A DNA stretch of 64,000 nt from Cylindrospermum sp. NIES-4074 (GCA_003994795.1 AP018269.1:4737677-4801676); one strand, 5' to 3'. Shown: positions 15,920-25,513, numbered from the stretch's first letter. Translations and numbers: made by a program. Notes: a model not told the origin generated them from the sequence alone.

Positions 15920-17848
15920 ATGAGTATTATAACACTACAATCTGTTAAAAAAGACTTTGGTATCAAAGAAATTTTAAAAGACGCTAGCTTTAGCCTGGAT
16001 ACTACCGATAAAGTTGGATTAATTGGTACTAATGGTTCTGGCAAATCAACATTATTAAAAATGATCGCCGGGATAGAATCAATTGATAGCGGTCAAATTT
16101 TAGTTAGTTCTGGTTCTAAAATTATCTACTTACCCCAACAGCCAGATTTAGATGAAAATCGCACAGTTTTAGAGCAAATCTTTGCTGACAGTGGCGAACA
16201 CATGGCTTTGGTGCGAGAATATGAAGAACTTTCTGATAAATTGGCTCACTCTTCCGCAGATAGTCAGTTAATGTCCCGTCTATCTTCGGTGATGCAGCGG
16301 ATGGATGCAACTGGCGCTTGGGAACTAGAAACCAACGCTAAAATCATCCTCACCAAGTTAGGAATCGTTGACTTTGATGTCAAAATTGGGACTTTATCTG
16401 GAGGTTATCGCAAACGCATTGCGCTAGCAACAGCTTTGCTTTCCGAACCCGATGTGTTGCTCATGGATGAGCCAACAAACCATCTGGATGCTCTTTCTGT
16501 GGAATGGTTGCAAAGTTATTTAAATCGCTTTCGCGGCGCACTTTTATTAATAACACACGACCGTTATTTTTTGGATCGTGTTACTAATAAAATTATCGAA
16601 ATTGACCGAGGTGATATTTACACCTACACAGGTAATTATTCATATTATCTAGAAAAGAAAGCTTTAGCCGAAGAATCTGCCATTAGCACTCAACGTAAAC
16701 ATCAAGGTGTATTGCGGCGCGAATTGGAATGGTTAAAACGCGGGCCAAAAGCTAGAAGTACCAAACAAAAAGCGAGAATTGACCGCGCTCATGCACTGCG
16801 GGATACTGAGTTTAAACAAGTTCAAGGAAAAGTCGATATTGCGACAGTTGGTCGGCGGATTGGTAAAAAGGTTATTCAATTAAATAACGTTACTAAAGCC
16901 TATAATAACCGCACTTTAATTAATAATTTCACCTACGAATTTAGTCCAGAAGACCGCATCGGCATAATTGGCGGTAATGGTGCAGGTAAATCGACTTTAA
17001 TGGATATTATTACTGCACGAACTAAACCAGATTCGGGTAGTGTGGAAATTGGGACTACCATTCATATTGCTTATTTTGACCAGCATTCTGAAGAGTTACT
17101 CACAGCATTAAACGAAAATCAGCGCGTGATTGACTACATTAAAGAAGAAGGGGAATTTATCCAAATCACCGACGGAACTAAAATTACTGCTTCCCAGATG
17201 TTAGAGCGGTTTTTGTTCCCCGGAAATCAGCAATATGCGCCAATTCATAAACTTTCTGGTGGTGAAAAACGGCGTTTATTTCTGTTGCGCTTGCTTATCG
17301 GTGCGCCGAATGTGTTGATTTTAGATGAACCGACTAATGATTTAGATGTGCAAACCTTAGCGGTTTTAGAAGATTATTTAGAAGATTTTTCTGGTAGTGT
17401 AATTGTCGTTTCTCACGACCGATACTTTTTAGACCGGACTGTAGACACAATTTTCTCTTTTGAAGAAGGCGGAAATCTCAAGCAATATCCTGGTAATTAT
17501 TCTATTTATCTGGATTATAAAAAGGCTGAGGAAGCACAGCAACAAGCTGCAATCTCTAAGGAGAAGCCAAAAAATGTTGAGGTAGAAAAAACAGCTTCTC
17601 CACCAAAGGAAACAGAGAATAAAAAACGACGTGGTTTATCCAATTGGCAAAGGAAAGAATTTGAGCAATTGGAAGGGAAGATTGCTAAGTTAGAAGATGA
17701 AAAAGCAGCAGCGGAAAAAGCTTTGGTAAATGTCTCTCCCGGAAATTATAGCCAAGTACAAAAGCTTTATGAACAGGTGGAAAATCTCAAGCAAGCGATT
17801 GATGTAGCAACTGAACGCTGGTTAGAATTGGCTGAGATGGAATCTTAA
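15920..17848 (+). CDS. ABC-F family ATPase (Uup/EttA-like)
   Basis: A 642-aa soluble protein with two ABC domains and no membrane segments. The first has Walker A GTNGSGKST, signature LSGGYRKRIALA and Walker B LLMDEPTNHLD; the second has GGNGAGKST, LSGGEKRRLFLLRLL and LILDEPTNDLD. The interdomain linker is the charged helical tRNA-binding-type arm (RRELEWLKRGPKARSTKQKARIDRA). The C terminus (~545-642) is a Lys/Glu-rich coiled coil as in Uup. ABC-F proteins act on ribosomes or, for Uup, on branched DNA and ribosome assembly. Confidence 0.93.
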   Translation: MSIITLQSVKKDFGIKEILKDASFSLDTTDKVGLIGTNGSGKSTLLKMIAGIESIDSGQILVSSGSKIIYLPQQPDLDENRTVLEQIFADSGEHMALVREYEELSDKLAHSSADSQLMSRLSSVMQRMDATGAWELETNAKIILTKLGIVDFDVKIGTLSGGYRKRIALATALLSEPDVLLMDEPTNHLDALSVEWLQSYLNRFRGALLLITHDRYFLDRVTNKIIEIDRGDIYTYTGNYSYYLEKKALAEESAISTQRKHQGVLRRELEWLKRGPKARSTKQKARIDRAHALRDTEFKQVQGKVDIATVGRRIGKKVIQLNNVTKAYNNRTLINNFTYEFSPEDRIGIIGGNGAGKSTLMDIITARTKPDSGSVEIGTTIHIAYFDQHSEELLTALNENQRVIDYIKEEGEFIQITDGTKITASQMLERFLFPGNQQYAPIHKLSGGEKRRLFLLRLLIGAPNVLILDEPTNDLDVQTLAVLEDYLEDFSGSVIVVSHDRYFLDRTVDTIFSFEEGGNLKQYPGNYSIYLDYKKAEEAQQQAAISKEKPKNVEVEKTASPPKETENKKRRGLSNWQRKEFEQLEGKIAKLEDEKAAAEKALVNVSPGNYSQVQKLYEQVENLKQAIDVATERWLELAEMES

Positions 17849-17872
17849 TCTCGTAGAGTAAACAGTAAAATG

Positions 17873-18583
17873 TTAACGCTTGCCTAGAGTATTTTTAAAA
17901 GCTGGTCTTGCCGCTATTCTATCAAGATATGCAACAACGCTGGGATATTTACTATAGTCTAGTGATGCCAGGATCTTGCCATAATGTAGATATGAAGCGA
18001 CTGCAATATCTGCCACACTCAGCTTTTTGCCTAAGAGATATGGTTGTTGTTGCAAAATTTGATTGAGTGGTGTTAGCAACCGTGGCATTTCTTGTTCGCG
18101 TTTATCTGCTGTAAATAAACCAGGGGAAAGGGTAGCATTGGCGAAAATTACCCATTGTGTAATTTTTGCACGCTCTGCTAATGATTTAGGCATTTGTTGA
18201 TATTTTTCTGCCAGATAGAGCAAAATTGCCCCAGATTCCCACAGTTTTAAATCACCATCTACTATGGCAGGAACTTTACCCATAGGATTAATAGCTAAAA
18301 AATCAGGTTGTCGCTGTTCATTGGCGCTGATATTTAGGGAAATATAGTCGTAGGGAATGGCTAGTTCCTCTAGATACCACTGAACCATAGGGGTTCGTGT
18401 CTTCGGGCCACCGTAGAGTTTTAACTTGGTTTGATTGTTTGCAGTGGTATAGTTAAAGCCAGAAGGCAGTGGTGCAGCGAGGAGTGGCTGTATTGGCTGG
18501 AAAGTAAAGGCGATGGCGCAAAGCGCCGGCGTAGCGATCGCACTTACAACTAAAGAAGTTCTCAGCAGCAGATTTTGAACCAT
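17873..18583 (-). CDS. Glutathione S-transferase with N-terminal signal sequence
   Basis: A 236-aa protein. Residues ~53-130 form a thioredoxin-fold GST N domain (LYGGPKTRTPMVQWYLEEL, cis-Pro motif NPMGKVPAI, glutathione-binding ESGAILLYLAEKY); the rest is the helical C domain (LSVADIAVASYLHYG). Unusually, a ~45-residue extension precedes it with a hydrophobic stretch (LVVSAIATPALCAIAF) resembling a Sec signal or membrane anchor. No internal Met gives a cytosolic GST of normal N terminus, so export is likely. It is divergent from a phytochelatin-synthase-like gene with an exported product. Confidence 0.87.
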   Translation of the reverse strand: MVQNLLLRTSLVVSAIATPALCAIAFTFQPIQPLLAAPLPSGFNYTTANNQTKLKLYGGPKTRTPMVQWYLEELAIPYDYISLNISANEQRQPDFLAINPMGKVPAIVDGDLKLWESGAILLYLAEKYQQMPKSLAERAKITQWVIFANATLSPGLFTADKREQEMPRLLTPLNQILQQQPYLLGKKLSVADIAVASYLHYGKILASLDYSKYPSVVAYLDRIAARPAFKNTLGKR

Positions 18584-18694
18584 TTTTTTGATTTATTGAG
18601 ACTTGTGTTAATTTTATACCAGCTTTCAGCTAATTAAATGTTTTAAATATACACTATATTCTATGTAAATTAACTAGTTTTTGAAATAGAATTG

Positions 18695-19432
18695 ATGATA
18701 ATTCCAGAAATAAAGACTATCAGAGCCTTATTCAAAGCGATGATTTTAGGTGTTTGTTTGGCTGGAGGAAACGTCCTCGCTCAAACGCTACCTCTTCCAC
18801 CTAATTTAATTGCTTTTGATTCTCCTGAAGGTGAAAAGTTATTGCTTGAAAGTAAATCAAGGGATGATTACTTTCCTTTGAGTATGCAGTTTGTAACTCA
18901 AAATAATCAAGCATATTGTGGCGTTGCTAGTATGGTAATGGTGCTGAATGGCTTGAAAATTCCTGCGCCAGAAGCAACCCAATATAAGCCTTATAATGTA
19001 TTTACTCAAGATAACTTTTTTAGTAATGAAAATACTAAAAATGTCCTACCTGCTGAAGTTGTTGCTCGTCAAGGCATGACTCTAAATCAGTTGGGAGGAT
19101 TGTTAGCTAGTTATGATATTAAAGTTAAAGTTTACCGTGCTGGTGACACCAGTTTGCAAGAGTTTCGGAAGTTAGCAGCAGAGAATTTAAAACAACCGGG
19201 AAATTTCGTTATAGTTAACTATTTACGTAAAGCTATTGGACAAGAAACAGGCGGGCATATTTCCCCTTTGGCAGCATATAATGAGCAAACGGATAGATTT
19301 TTAATTTTGGATGTTTCCCGTTATAAATATCCGCCAGTTTGGGTAAAAGCGGCTGATTTGTGGAAAGCTATGGCGACGGTTGATTCAGCTTCGGGGAAGA
19401 CACGCGGCTTTGTATTTGCGAGTAAGAATTAG
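18695..19432 (+). CDS. Phytochelatin-synthase-like glutathione peptidase, exported
   Basis: A 245-aa papain-fold protein with a signal peptide (hydrophobic run ending GGNVLAQ). In the numbering from the in-frame TTG one codon earlier, the triad is Cys76 (QAYCGVASM), His189 (TGGHISPLAAY) and Asp207 (FLILDVSRY). The spacings Cys-113-His-18-Asp equal those I recall for Nostoc Alr0975 (70/183/201), a short cyanobacterial homologue that mainly cleaves Gly from glutathione to give gamma-Glu-Cys. It would act in the periplasm, near an exported GST and a gamma-glutamyltransferase gene. Confidence 0.9.
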   Translation: MIIPEIKTIRALFKAMILGVCLAGGNVLAQTLPLPPNLIAFDSPEGEKLLLESKSRDDYFPLSMQFVTQNNQAYCGVASMVMVLNGLKIPAPEATQYKPYNVFTQDNFFSNENTKNVLPAEVVARQGMTLNQLGGLLASYDIKVKVYRAGDTSLQEFRKLAAENLKQPGNFVIVNYLRKAIGQETGGHISPLAAYNEQTDRFLILDVSRYKYPPVWVKAADLWKAMATVDSASGKTRGFVFASKN

Positions 19433-19490
19433 TAAATATACCCAGCGATTAGAAATCGCGTCTACACAAACGAAGTCCGCCTAAGCGGAC

Positions 19491-20096
19491 TCATGGAATT
19501 AAATCGACTTTGCAAAGAGATAAAATCGTGTTTATAAATGCCTTTAATTCAGGACATTGATTAACAGAAACCATCAAATCTTGGTTTTTTAAGATAGCCT
19601 GTCCATCACGAATTTTATTGTAATCACGCTTTTTACCTAGCGCAAATATTTCTTTAATACGATATGCCGGAGAATTACCGTGATTTACCTGTTCAGGTAA
19701 ACCCCCTGGTACTGACTTATTATGTCCAGCTAACTTTTGAATAGTTGTCCAATAAGGTAATAACCAAGCTTCAAAATCATGCTGTGCTGCATGGGGATAA
19801 AAATTAGGGTTATTTCCTACCCAATCTTTCATTTTAGCTTTAGCATCTGCTGCATCTTTAAAATCATTTGTTCCTGTGTAAACATCAGTTAAGGCAATTA
19901 CCGCATTATAATTGTCTTGACTTGCCAACAAATTTTCGACAATGCGCTTGAGTCTATCTTCTTTAGGAATGCGACCATCATAAGATATAAACTTAAGTTT
20001 GGGCATTTGTTGTTGCAGACGCGACTGGAGGAAATTTAATAAAATTGGCTTAAAAGCTTTTTCTGTTTTACCCTCAACCAAAATAGCTATTTTCAT
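19491..20096 (-). CDS. TOPRIM-like DUF4276 protein, partner of the AAA ATPase
   Basis: A 201-aa protein beginning MKIAILVEGKTEKAFKPIL, the VEG-x-TE signature of TOPRIM-like folds; ALTDVYTGTNDF supplies further acidic residues and HDFEAWLLPYW is the DUF4276 motif. Such proteins are usually encoded with an OLD-like ATPase and are predicted nucleases. The ATG at 20096 overlaps the ATPase stop by 4 nt (ATGA), so expression is coupled. Layouts of an ATPase plus TOPRIM protein occur in phage-defence systems (PARIS, AbiL, Gabija-like); which one this is cannot be determined here. Confidence 0.85.
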   Translation of the reverse strand: MKIAILVEGKTEKAFKPILLNFLQSRLQQQMPKLKFISYDGRIPKEDRLKRIVENLLASQDNYNAVIALTDVYTGTNDFKDAADAKAKMKDWVGNNPNFYPHAAQHDFEAWLLPYWTTIQKLAGHNKSVPGGLPEQVNHGNSPAYRIKEIFALGKKRDYNKIRDGQAILKNQDLMVSVNQCPELKAFINTILSLCKVDLIP

Positions 20097-21247
20097 GGAC
20101 GACCACCCATGAGGTTCATTTGCCAAGCCTGATCTAAACTATATTCTTCCAACCATCGATCTAAATCAAAATAATCACCCCAATTCATAGTTGTTAGACC
20201 ATCTTCTGCATCACAAACTAGCACTTCTTCTGGCTTTAAAAATCGGATTAATCTATCTGAATGGGTAGCCACAATTAACTGAGTTCGTTGGGCAGATTCT
20301 CGCATTAAATCAGCTAGTAATTGCAATAATTCTGGGTGTAAACTTACTTCGGGTTCATCAATGAGAGTAACAGCAGTTAAATCTGGGCTTTGTAGCAGCG
20401 TCACTAACCAAAGAAACCGTAAAGTTCCCTCGGAGAGTTGGTGCATATAAAGAGGCTTAGAAAAATTTTTATCTTTCCATGTCATTGCCAATGTTCCTGC
20501 TGCTACGGGCGGAAACGATAAACGCTCAAAATCTGGAAAAGCAGCAGCAAGGGTATCTTCAATAATTTCAAATCGTTCTGAGTCCGTTTCTCGCAAATAA
20601 TAAAGGCAAGAAACTAAATCTTCTCCATTAGCGCCAGGTAATGTTGCAGGACGCATTGATTGAGGTAAACGAACTGGGCTTTTAGGAGCAACATTTAATG
20701 CACCATAAAATGTACAGGAAGCTAATCGTTTACGTAGGTTTTCGGGATCTTGATACATTTTAGGAACTTGAGCGAGAGAAGTTTCCAAGGGATTATGATC
20801 CCAATTTGGACGTAATAGCTTTTCATCCTCTGTATTAAAATACTTAACATCTGATCCACGGGAATCAATATGCTTGAATGGACGCGAAGCTCCCCGATGA
20901 TTTTGTTGAGTCAGTGTTTCTAGAGCAATTTCATACGTTAAACCTTTAAGAGCAACTTCCAGATGGTAGTCAAGTGGTGCGTAACCTGGTACACTCATTG
21001 ACAAAGAAATTGCTATACTACTGGACTTGTCACGGGTGACAATATCGCTCAGTCCACCTAACTCGGAAATTCTGTTTCCTAATTGAGCATTGGCTGATGC
21101 TGCTAAGAGCGAAAAAATTTCTAATAAAGAAGTTTTACCTACCCCATTAGCACCAATCATGACCGTCAAAGGTCTCCCATGCATATCGACTTGTACGTTA
21201 TGCAAACGTCGATATCCTTGAATAGTTATACGTTCAAACGAGTTCAT
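20093..21247 (-). CDS. AAA (OLD-like) ATPase of a two-gene ATPase/TOPRIM system
   Basis: A 384-aa ABC/SMC-type ATPase. Walker A is IGANGVGKTSLLE (31-43); a central variable insert contains the substrate-sensing region; the signature-like LSEGTLRFLWLVTLL precedes Walker B VTLIDEPEVSLHPELL and the H-loop IVATHSDRLIRFL. This is the AAA_21/OLD-type ATPase architecture without a fused TOPRIM domain; the TOPRIM function is on the coupled downstream gene. The probable role is DNA- or RNA-triggered activation of the nuclease partner. Confidence 0.88.
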   Translation of the reverse strand: MNSFERITIQGYRRLHNVQVDMHGRPLTVMIGANGVGKTSLLEIFSLLAASANAQLGNRISELGGLSDIVTRDKSSSIAISLSMSVPGYAPLDYHLEVALKGLTYEIALETLTQQNHRGASRPFKHIDSRGSDVKYFNTEDEKLLRPNWDHNPLETSLAQVPKMYQDPENLRKRLASCTFYGALNVAPKSPVRLPQSMRPATLPGANGEDLVSCLYYLRETDSERFEIIEDTLAAAFPDFERLSFPPVAAGTLAMTWKDKNFSKPLYMHQLSEGTLRFLWLVTLLQSPDLTAVTLIDEPEVSLHPELLQLLADLMRESAQRTQLIVATHSDRLIRFLKPEEVLVCDAEDGLTTMNWGDYFDLDRWLEEYSLDQAWQMNLMGGRP

Positions 21248-21420
21248 AAGTCTTATTTTCTCATATCACTATTTTCTGTTGTTTCTTTACTGTAACAAGT
21301 AATGCTGGTTGTATTTGGCGCTGATCTAAAAAAGTTCTTATGTGACTTTTTATGAGTAAGTCTTTTCAAAAGGATGATTTTATGAGAAATTGCACTTACT
21401 GCTGAAAAAATAGCGTAAAA

Positions 21421-23148
21421 ATGCGTATTGTCGCCAAAACTAAGCGGGTTGTTTTCGCTGTCTTCTCTCTTAGCGTTCTCCTTTATAGCCAAGTTGTATC
21501 CGCTAGCATCACTCCACCTCTACGCAGCAAAAAGGGGATGGTGGTTTCGGCCAATCCCCTAGCGAGTGATGCGGGAGTTTTGATGTTAACTAAAGGTGGT
21601 AATGCTGTCGATGCAGCAGTGGCTACAACTTTTGCAATTTCTGTTGTTGAACCATTTTCGGCGGGTATTGGTGGTGGCGGATTTTTGCTGCTGCATTCTG
21701 GGAAAACTGGGGAAATTAAAGCGCTAGATTTTCGGGAACGCGCACCTCTCAAGGCTACAAGAAATATGTATCTGGATGCAGAGGGGAAAGTGCGTCCAAA
21801 TGCTAGTGTTAATGGTTATTTGGCTGTAGCGACTCCGGGGACTGTGGCGGGTTTGTATGAAGTTCATCGCCGCTATGGTAAGCTGTCGTGGAGTGAGGTG
21901 ATAAAACCAGCGATCGCACTCGCTAACAATGGCTTTATCCTCAGCCCCCAAGTTACATGGCGATCGCAATCTGCATTTGAAAACCGCAAACAACCAATTC
22001 TCAACAACCCCGCAGCTAGAGCTATTTTCACCCGCAACGGCGAATTTTATCAACCAGGGGAAAGATTGGTACAACGAGATTTAGCAAAGACTTTAGCCGC
22101 TATTTCCCAAAATCCCCAAAGTTTCTATACTGGGAGTGTGGCGAGTGCGATCGCCTCCGATATGGCCAAAAACGGCGGTTTAATTACCCTCGCAGACTTA
22201 AAAGCCTACAAACCAATTTGGCGCATACCCGTTTGTGGCAACTTTCGTCAAGCTAAAATCTGTTCAATGCCACCACCGTCATCAGGAGGCGTTCACCTAT
22301 TGCAGATGTTGAATATTATTGGTGACGCTGATTTGAAATCCTGGGGATGGCATCACCCCGACGCTATACATTTAATGGTAGAAGCAATGAAGATTGCTTA
22401 TAGCGATCGCGCAAAATATTTAGGCGATCCCGATTTTGTCAAAGTCCCTGTCGCACAACTCATCAGCCCAGCCTACGCCAAAAAACGCCGTCAAGAAATT
22501 AATATGGAAGTGGCGAAACCTGCAACTGAGGTAAAACCGGGACTTGATCCAGTTCAAAATAAAGAATCGCCAGAAACTAGCCATCTCACAGTTGTGGACG
22601 AACAACGCAACGCCGTAAGTTTGACTTTCACAATTAACCTCGGCTTTGGTGCTGGTGTTGTCACACCAGGAACGGGGATCGTTCTCAACAACGAGATGGA
22701 TGATTTTGCCTCTGCACCGGGAGTTGCCAATGCTTTTGGGTTGGTGGGTAATGATGCAAATGCGATCGCTCCCCGGAAAACGCCCCTCTCCAGCATGACT
22801 CCCACCATTATCACCGAAAATGGTCGTCTGCGGATGGCTGTCGGTGCCCCTGGTGGTAGCACCATCATCACTCAAGTCTTGCAGGTAATTCTCCATGTGT
22901 GGGCATATAACATGGATGTTGGCGCAGCCGTATCTGTCCCACGCATACATCACCAGTGGTTGCCCGATGAGTTGCGTGTGGAACCTTGGGGTTTAGATGC
23001 CCTAACTCTGCAAGACTTACGCCGTCGCGGACAGAAAATTAAGGAAACTCTGCCTTGGGGAAATATTAATGCGATTGCCGTTACAGCAGATGGTAATCTG
23101 GAAGGAGCCGCCGATCCTCGTGGTGAAGGTGCCCCCAGAGGCTATTGA
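21421..23148 (+). CDS. ggt: Gamma-glutamyltransferase
   Basis: A 575-aa precursor with an N-terminal signal (VVFAVFSLSVLLYSQVVSAS). It hydrolyses or transfers the gamma-glutamyl group of glutathione in the periplasm. Conserved blocks: GGNAVDAAVATTFAISVVEPFSAGIGGGGF, DFRERAP (substrate Arg), and the autocleavage site ETSHLTVVDE, where Thr386 should become the N-terminal nucleophile of the small subunit. Later LNNEMDDF, LSSMTPTII and GAPGGSTIIT complete the active site. Length is normal. It adds to a local group of exported glutathione enzymes. Confidence 0.93.
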   Translation: MRIVAKTKRVVFAVFSLSVLLYSQVVSASITPPLRSKKGMVVSANPLASDAGVLMLTKGGNAVDAAVATTFAISVVEPFSAGIGGGGFLLLHSGKTGEIKALDFRERAPLKATRNMYLDAEGKVRPNASVNGYLAVATPGTVAGLYEVHRRYGKLSWSEVIKPAIALANNGFILSPQVTWRSQSAFENRKQPILNNPAARAIFTRNGEFYQPGERLVQRDLAKTLAAISQNPQSFYTGSVASAIASDMAKNGGLITLADLKAYKPIWRIPVCGNFRQAKICSMPPPSSGGVHLLQMLNIIGDADLKSWGWHHPDAIHLMVEAMKIAYSDRAKYLGDPDFVKVPVAQLISPAYAKKRRQEINMEVAKPATEVKPGLDPVQNKESPETSHLTVVDEQRNAVSLTFTINLGFGAGVVTPGTGIVLNNEMDDFASAPGVANAFGLVGNDANAIAPRKTPLSSMTPTIITENGRLRMAVGAPGGSTIITQVLQVILHVWAYNMDVGAAVSVPRIHHQWLPDELRVEPWGLDALTLQDLRRRGQKIKETLPWGNINAIAVTADGNLEGAADPRGEGAPRGY

Positions 23149-23405
23149 TTTTCGACCGCTGATTCTGCGTAACTGCTGCTGCCAAATTCGCTAGACCGGG
23201 CGCTGGGAACTAATGTCCAGCCTGCTTTTAACAGTTTTTGATACGTTGCCCAGCCTTTAGAACCGCCTGGGATGCGATAATCTGGAACTGAAAATTGAGG
23301 AAAAGTTGTGTAGGGACGCCAAGGTTGACCAGGTGCAGTCTGCAAATACAAAACTTTCTCACCATCGCCGCTAGATTTAGATATCCAGCACATTTGTCGA
23401 TGCAT
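23142..23405 (-). CDS. Conserved hypothetical protein (87 aa)
   Basis: A small soluble protein with MCWISKSSGDGEKVLYLQ and a Trp/Pro-rich middle (PGQPWRPYTTFPQF) and KGWATYQKLLKAGWTLVPS. I do not recognise a family. The ATG at 23405 has AAAGGAG 6 nt upstream and is preferred to the ATG at 23438. Its 3' end overlaps the end of ggt by 7 nt on the other strand. Confidence 0.7.
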   Translation of the reverse strand: MHRQMCWISKSSGDGEKVLYLQTAPGQPWRPYTTFPQFSVPDYRIPGGSKGWATYQKLLKAGWTLVPSARSSEFGSSSYAESAVENQ

Positions 23406-23777
23406 GGCAAACTCCTTTGCGTTTAGCTTACATTGCATAATGGCAGTATTTTGTCAAGACCTGCCTCACTCTTGTGGGGTAATTTGTTGCTTAACCTTGG
23501 AGGTTATTAAATTTGATACTATTGGGTTAAAGGAAATTACTTGAAGATGCCGACTCCTCTGGGCAGATGTGCTTTAAATCCGAAGAGACACAGTAACAAA
23601 GATGTTTGTTTTTGATGTTTTCTTCTAGATAAGGATTTTCACTATGTTAACTACGGTTCAGGCGATTGGATGTATCTAAAACTACTATTTAGTGAGACAA
23701 TTGGGGGCTGGGCGATAATTCTTTCTGGTTATATAGGCGCGGATGTCTGAAAATACCCACTAAATCCGCGCCTAGTG
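23406..23777. other. Spacer ending in a hairpin terminator
   Basis: It holds the promoter of the 87-aa gene and, at 23734-23774, a perfect 11-bp stem (TAGGCGCGGAT / ATCCGCGCCTA) just after the DUF1802 stop, a probable terminator for that gene. A 10-codon ATG frame near 23644 is too short to support. Confidence 0.6.
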
Positions 23778-24368
23778 TCACAAGGTTGAAGCGTACAACT
23801 TATCACCAATAATTCCGCGAATTGTCTCTACTAACTGGGTGTAAGCAGCATCAGACAGCACTGGTTCTGCACCCATTAAAGAAATCTGTTCATTTAAATC
23901 AATCCATGACTTACAGCCACCGTATTGCGGAAGATAAGGAATTTCCTGGGGTTGGGGTAGCTTGTAAGTCCGCAGCAGCAGGATATACAAGGGCTGGCGT
24001 GGTTTCCATTTTAGGCGATCGCTAATAAAATGCTCGTTCCAAATATGAAAAGGAAGCAAATCGCTGACAATAGACTCATCAGCCACCGGCAAAATATTAG
24101 TAATTTCTGCCCAACTACCGATGCGAACCGTCTCTGGATGCCAGCCTGAAGTCACAGGATGCACAAAATTAGCATACTCGGCTTTGAGCATCAAAGCTTC
24201 TTGATGTTCATAAGTGGGGTAAAGCAAAATTCGCTCATGGGCAACTTGGAAGCGTCCACCCCGTTCATGAATTCCACCTTTACGCAGCAGCATAATTGTC
24301 TGGCCAGCTTCCAAGGCGTTTACAGCAACAGCCCATTCTTTCAGGGCATGAATAGTGGTTGCTTGCAT
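23778..24368 (-). CDS. DUF1802 family protein
   Basis: A 196-aa protein starting MQATTIHALKEWAVAVNAL, followed by LRKGGIHERGGRFQVAHERILLYPTYEHQ, a pattern of DUF1802, and WHPETVRIGSWAEI. Conserved in cyanobacteria; function unknown. The frame extends to 24434 but the ATG at 24368 has GGGA 7 nt upstream and the family N terminus. A hairpin at 23734-23774 lies just downstream. Confidence 0.85.
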   Translation of the reverse strand: MQATTIHALKEWAVAVNALEAGQTIMLLRKGGIHERGGRFQVAHERILLYPTYEHQEALMLKAEYANFVHPVTSGWHPETVRIGSWAEITNILPVADESIVSDLLPFHIWNEHFISDRLKWKPRQPLYILLLRTYKLPQPQEIPYLPQYGGCKSWIDLNEQISLMGAEPVLSDAAYTQLVETIRGIIGDKLYASTL

Positions 24369-24949
24369 AGGTATTTCCCAGCGTTTTGATTTTAGGGGAT
24401 GTTTTAAAATTAATATATTTCTATATCTACCCAATGATAGAAAATTATTGGGTAAACTTATTTAATTAAATCATAAATAAATTATGCTGGACTTGATTAT
24501 CGTCGGCAAAATGTATATTCAAAAAATCATACCTTAGAGTTAATTTTTAAGGGCAAATCTCAGCAACAGGACTTAGGCAAAAATCGCCAAAAAGCTTCAT
24601 TTATTGAACCGCCAAGAATGCCTTCTGGTGCGTCGCCTTCCACCAACGCGTTAGCATCTCGTAGAGAAGAATTCGTAGAGTGTGCGTAAGTCCTAAGCAA
24701 GTAAAAATATTCATTTAATTTATCAAAAGCAGTATTCCTAACCACATCTTTTTTTGACATCAGACTATGCTTTAGACAGACGTTTCATAAAATTAACTGT
24801 TATAAAGTTTAATTAATGCCAATATCAACCTCAACATTTCTGATTGAGATTATTAATTGCAGTTCAGAAGTGGAGCTAAATTTTTAGCAATAATTGGCAG
24901 TTTACCTAGCAATTAACCGCTCTTTAAGCTTCAAAATCAGGAGAGACTA
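24369..24949. other. Spacer with a MITE
   Basis: About 580 bp without a supported gene. The left part is the DUF1802 promoter region, the middle is the MITE at 24568-24694, and the right part is the upstream region of the repeat-rich secreted protein, which has GGAGAG 7 nt before its ATG. Confidence 0.6.
24568..24694. mobile_element. MITE with AGGACTTA ends
   Basis: A 127-bp element with terminal inverted repeats AGGACTTAGGCA and (inverted) AGGACTTACGCA. The AGGACTTACGCA tip is widespread around Nostoc transposons and short non-autonomous elements. A minus-strand frame across it is not a gene. Confidence 0.7.
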
Positions 24950-25513
24950 ATGAACGGAAAGCGCAAACAAAACTTGTTCAAAATGCTTGCTAGCTTCGTG
25001 GGAGTTGCTAGTGCCACTGCTTTACTCAATCTTCCAGTATTAGCTCAGTCTAATTCTAATAGTCAAATCCCTGCCGATGGAACATTACGCTCCCAAACAG
25101 GACAACCCACAGATACCACCATACCTGGAACGCAGCAATATCCCAGCACCACCACACAATATCCTAGCAGCACCACACCTGGAACGCAGCAATATCCCAG
25201 CACCACCACACAATATCCTAGCAGCACCACACCTGGAACGCAGCAAGATCCCGTTACTAGTCCAGTCCCTGCCGATGGAACATTACGCTCCCAAACAGGA
25301 CAACCCACGGACACCACCACACCCGGAACACAACAATACCCTGGCACCACCACACCCGGAACACAGCAATATCCCGACACCACCACACCCGGAACACAGC
25401 AATATCCCGATACCACTACACCTGGGACACAGCAGAATCCCAGCACCACCACACCTGGAACACAGCAAAATACAGGTGGTGCTAACAGAAGAGGTGTTAA
25501 CGGGTTGTGGTAA
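24950..25513 (+). CDS. Secreted Thr/Pro-rich tandem-repeat protein
   Basis: A 187-aa protein with a signal peptide (MNGKRKQN, hydrophobic run, LPVLAQ cleavage region). The mature part is built from TTPGTQQYP-type 9-15-residue repeats with two longer PADGTLRSQTGQPTDTT units. DNA repeats of the CACCACACCYGGAACRCAGCA type underlie it, so copy number should vary between strains. No catalytic domain is visible; a cell-surface or linker role is a guess. An L,D-transpeptidase gene follows 290 bp downstream. Confidence 0.85.
   Translation: MNGKRKQNLFKMLASFVGVASATALLNLPVLAQSNSNSQIPADGTLRSQTGQPTDTTIPGTQQYPSTTTQYPSSTTPGTQQYPSTTTQYPSSTTPGTQQDPVTSPVPADGTLRSQTGQPTDTTTPGTQQYPGTTTPGTQQYPDTTTPGTQQYPDTTTPGTQQNPSTTTPGTQQNTGGANRRGVNGLW

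Noticed and set aside
24560-24760. 66-codon minus-strand frame
   Set aside because: It mostly overlaps the AGGACTTA-ended MITE at 24568-24694.
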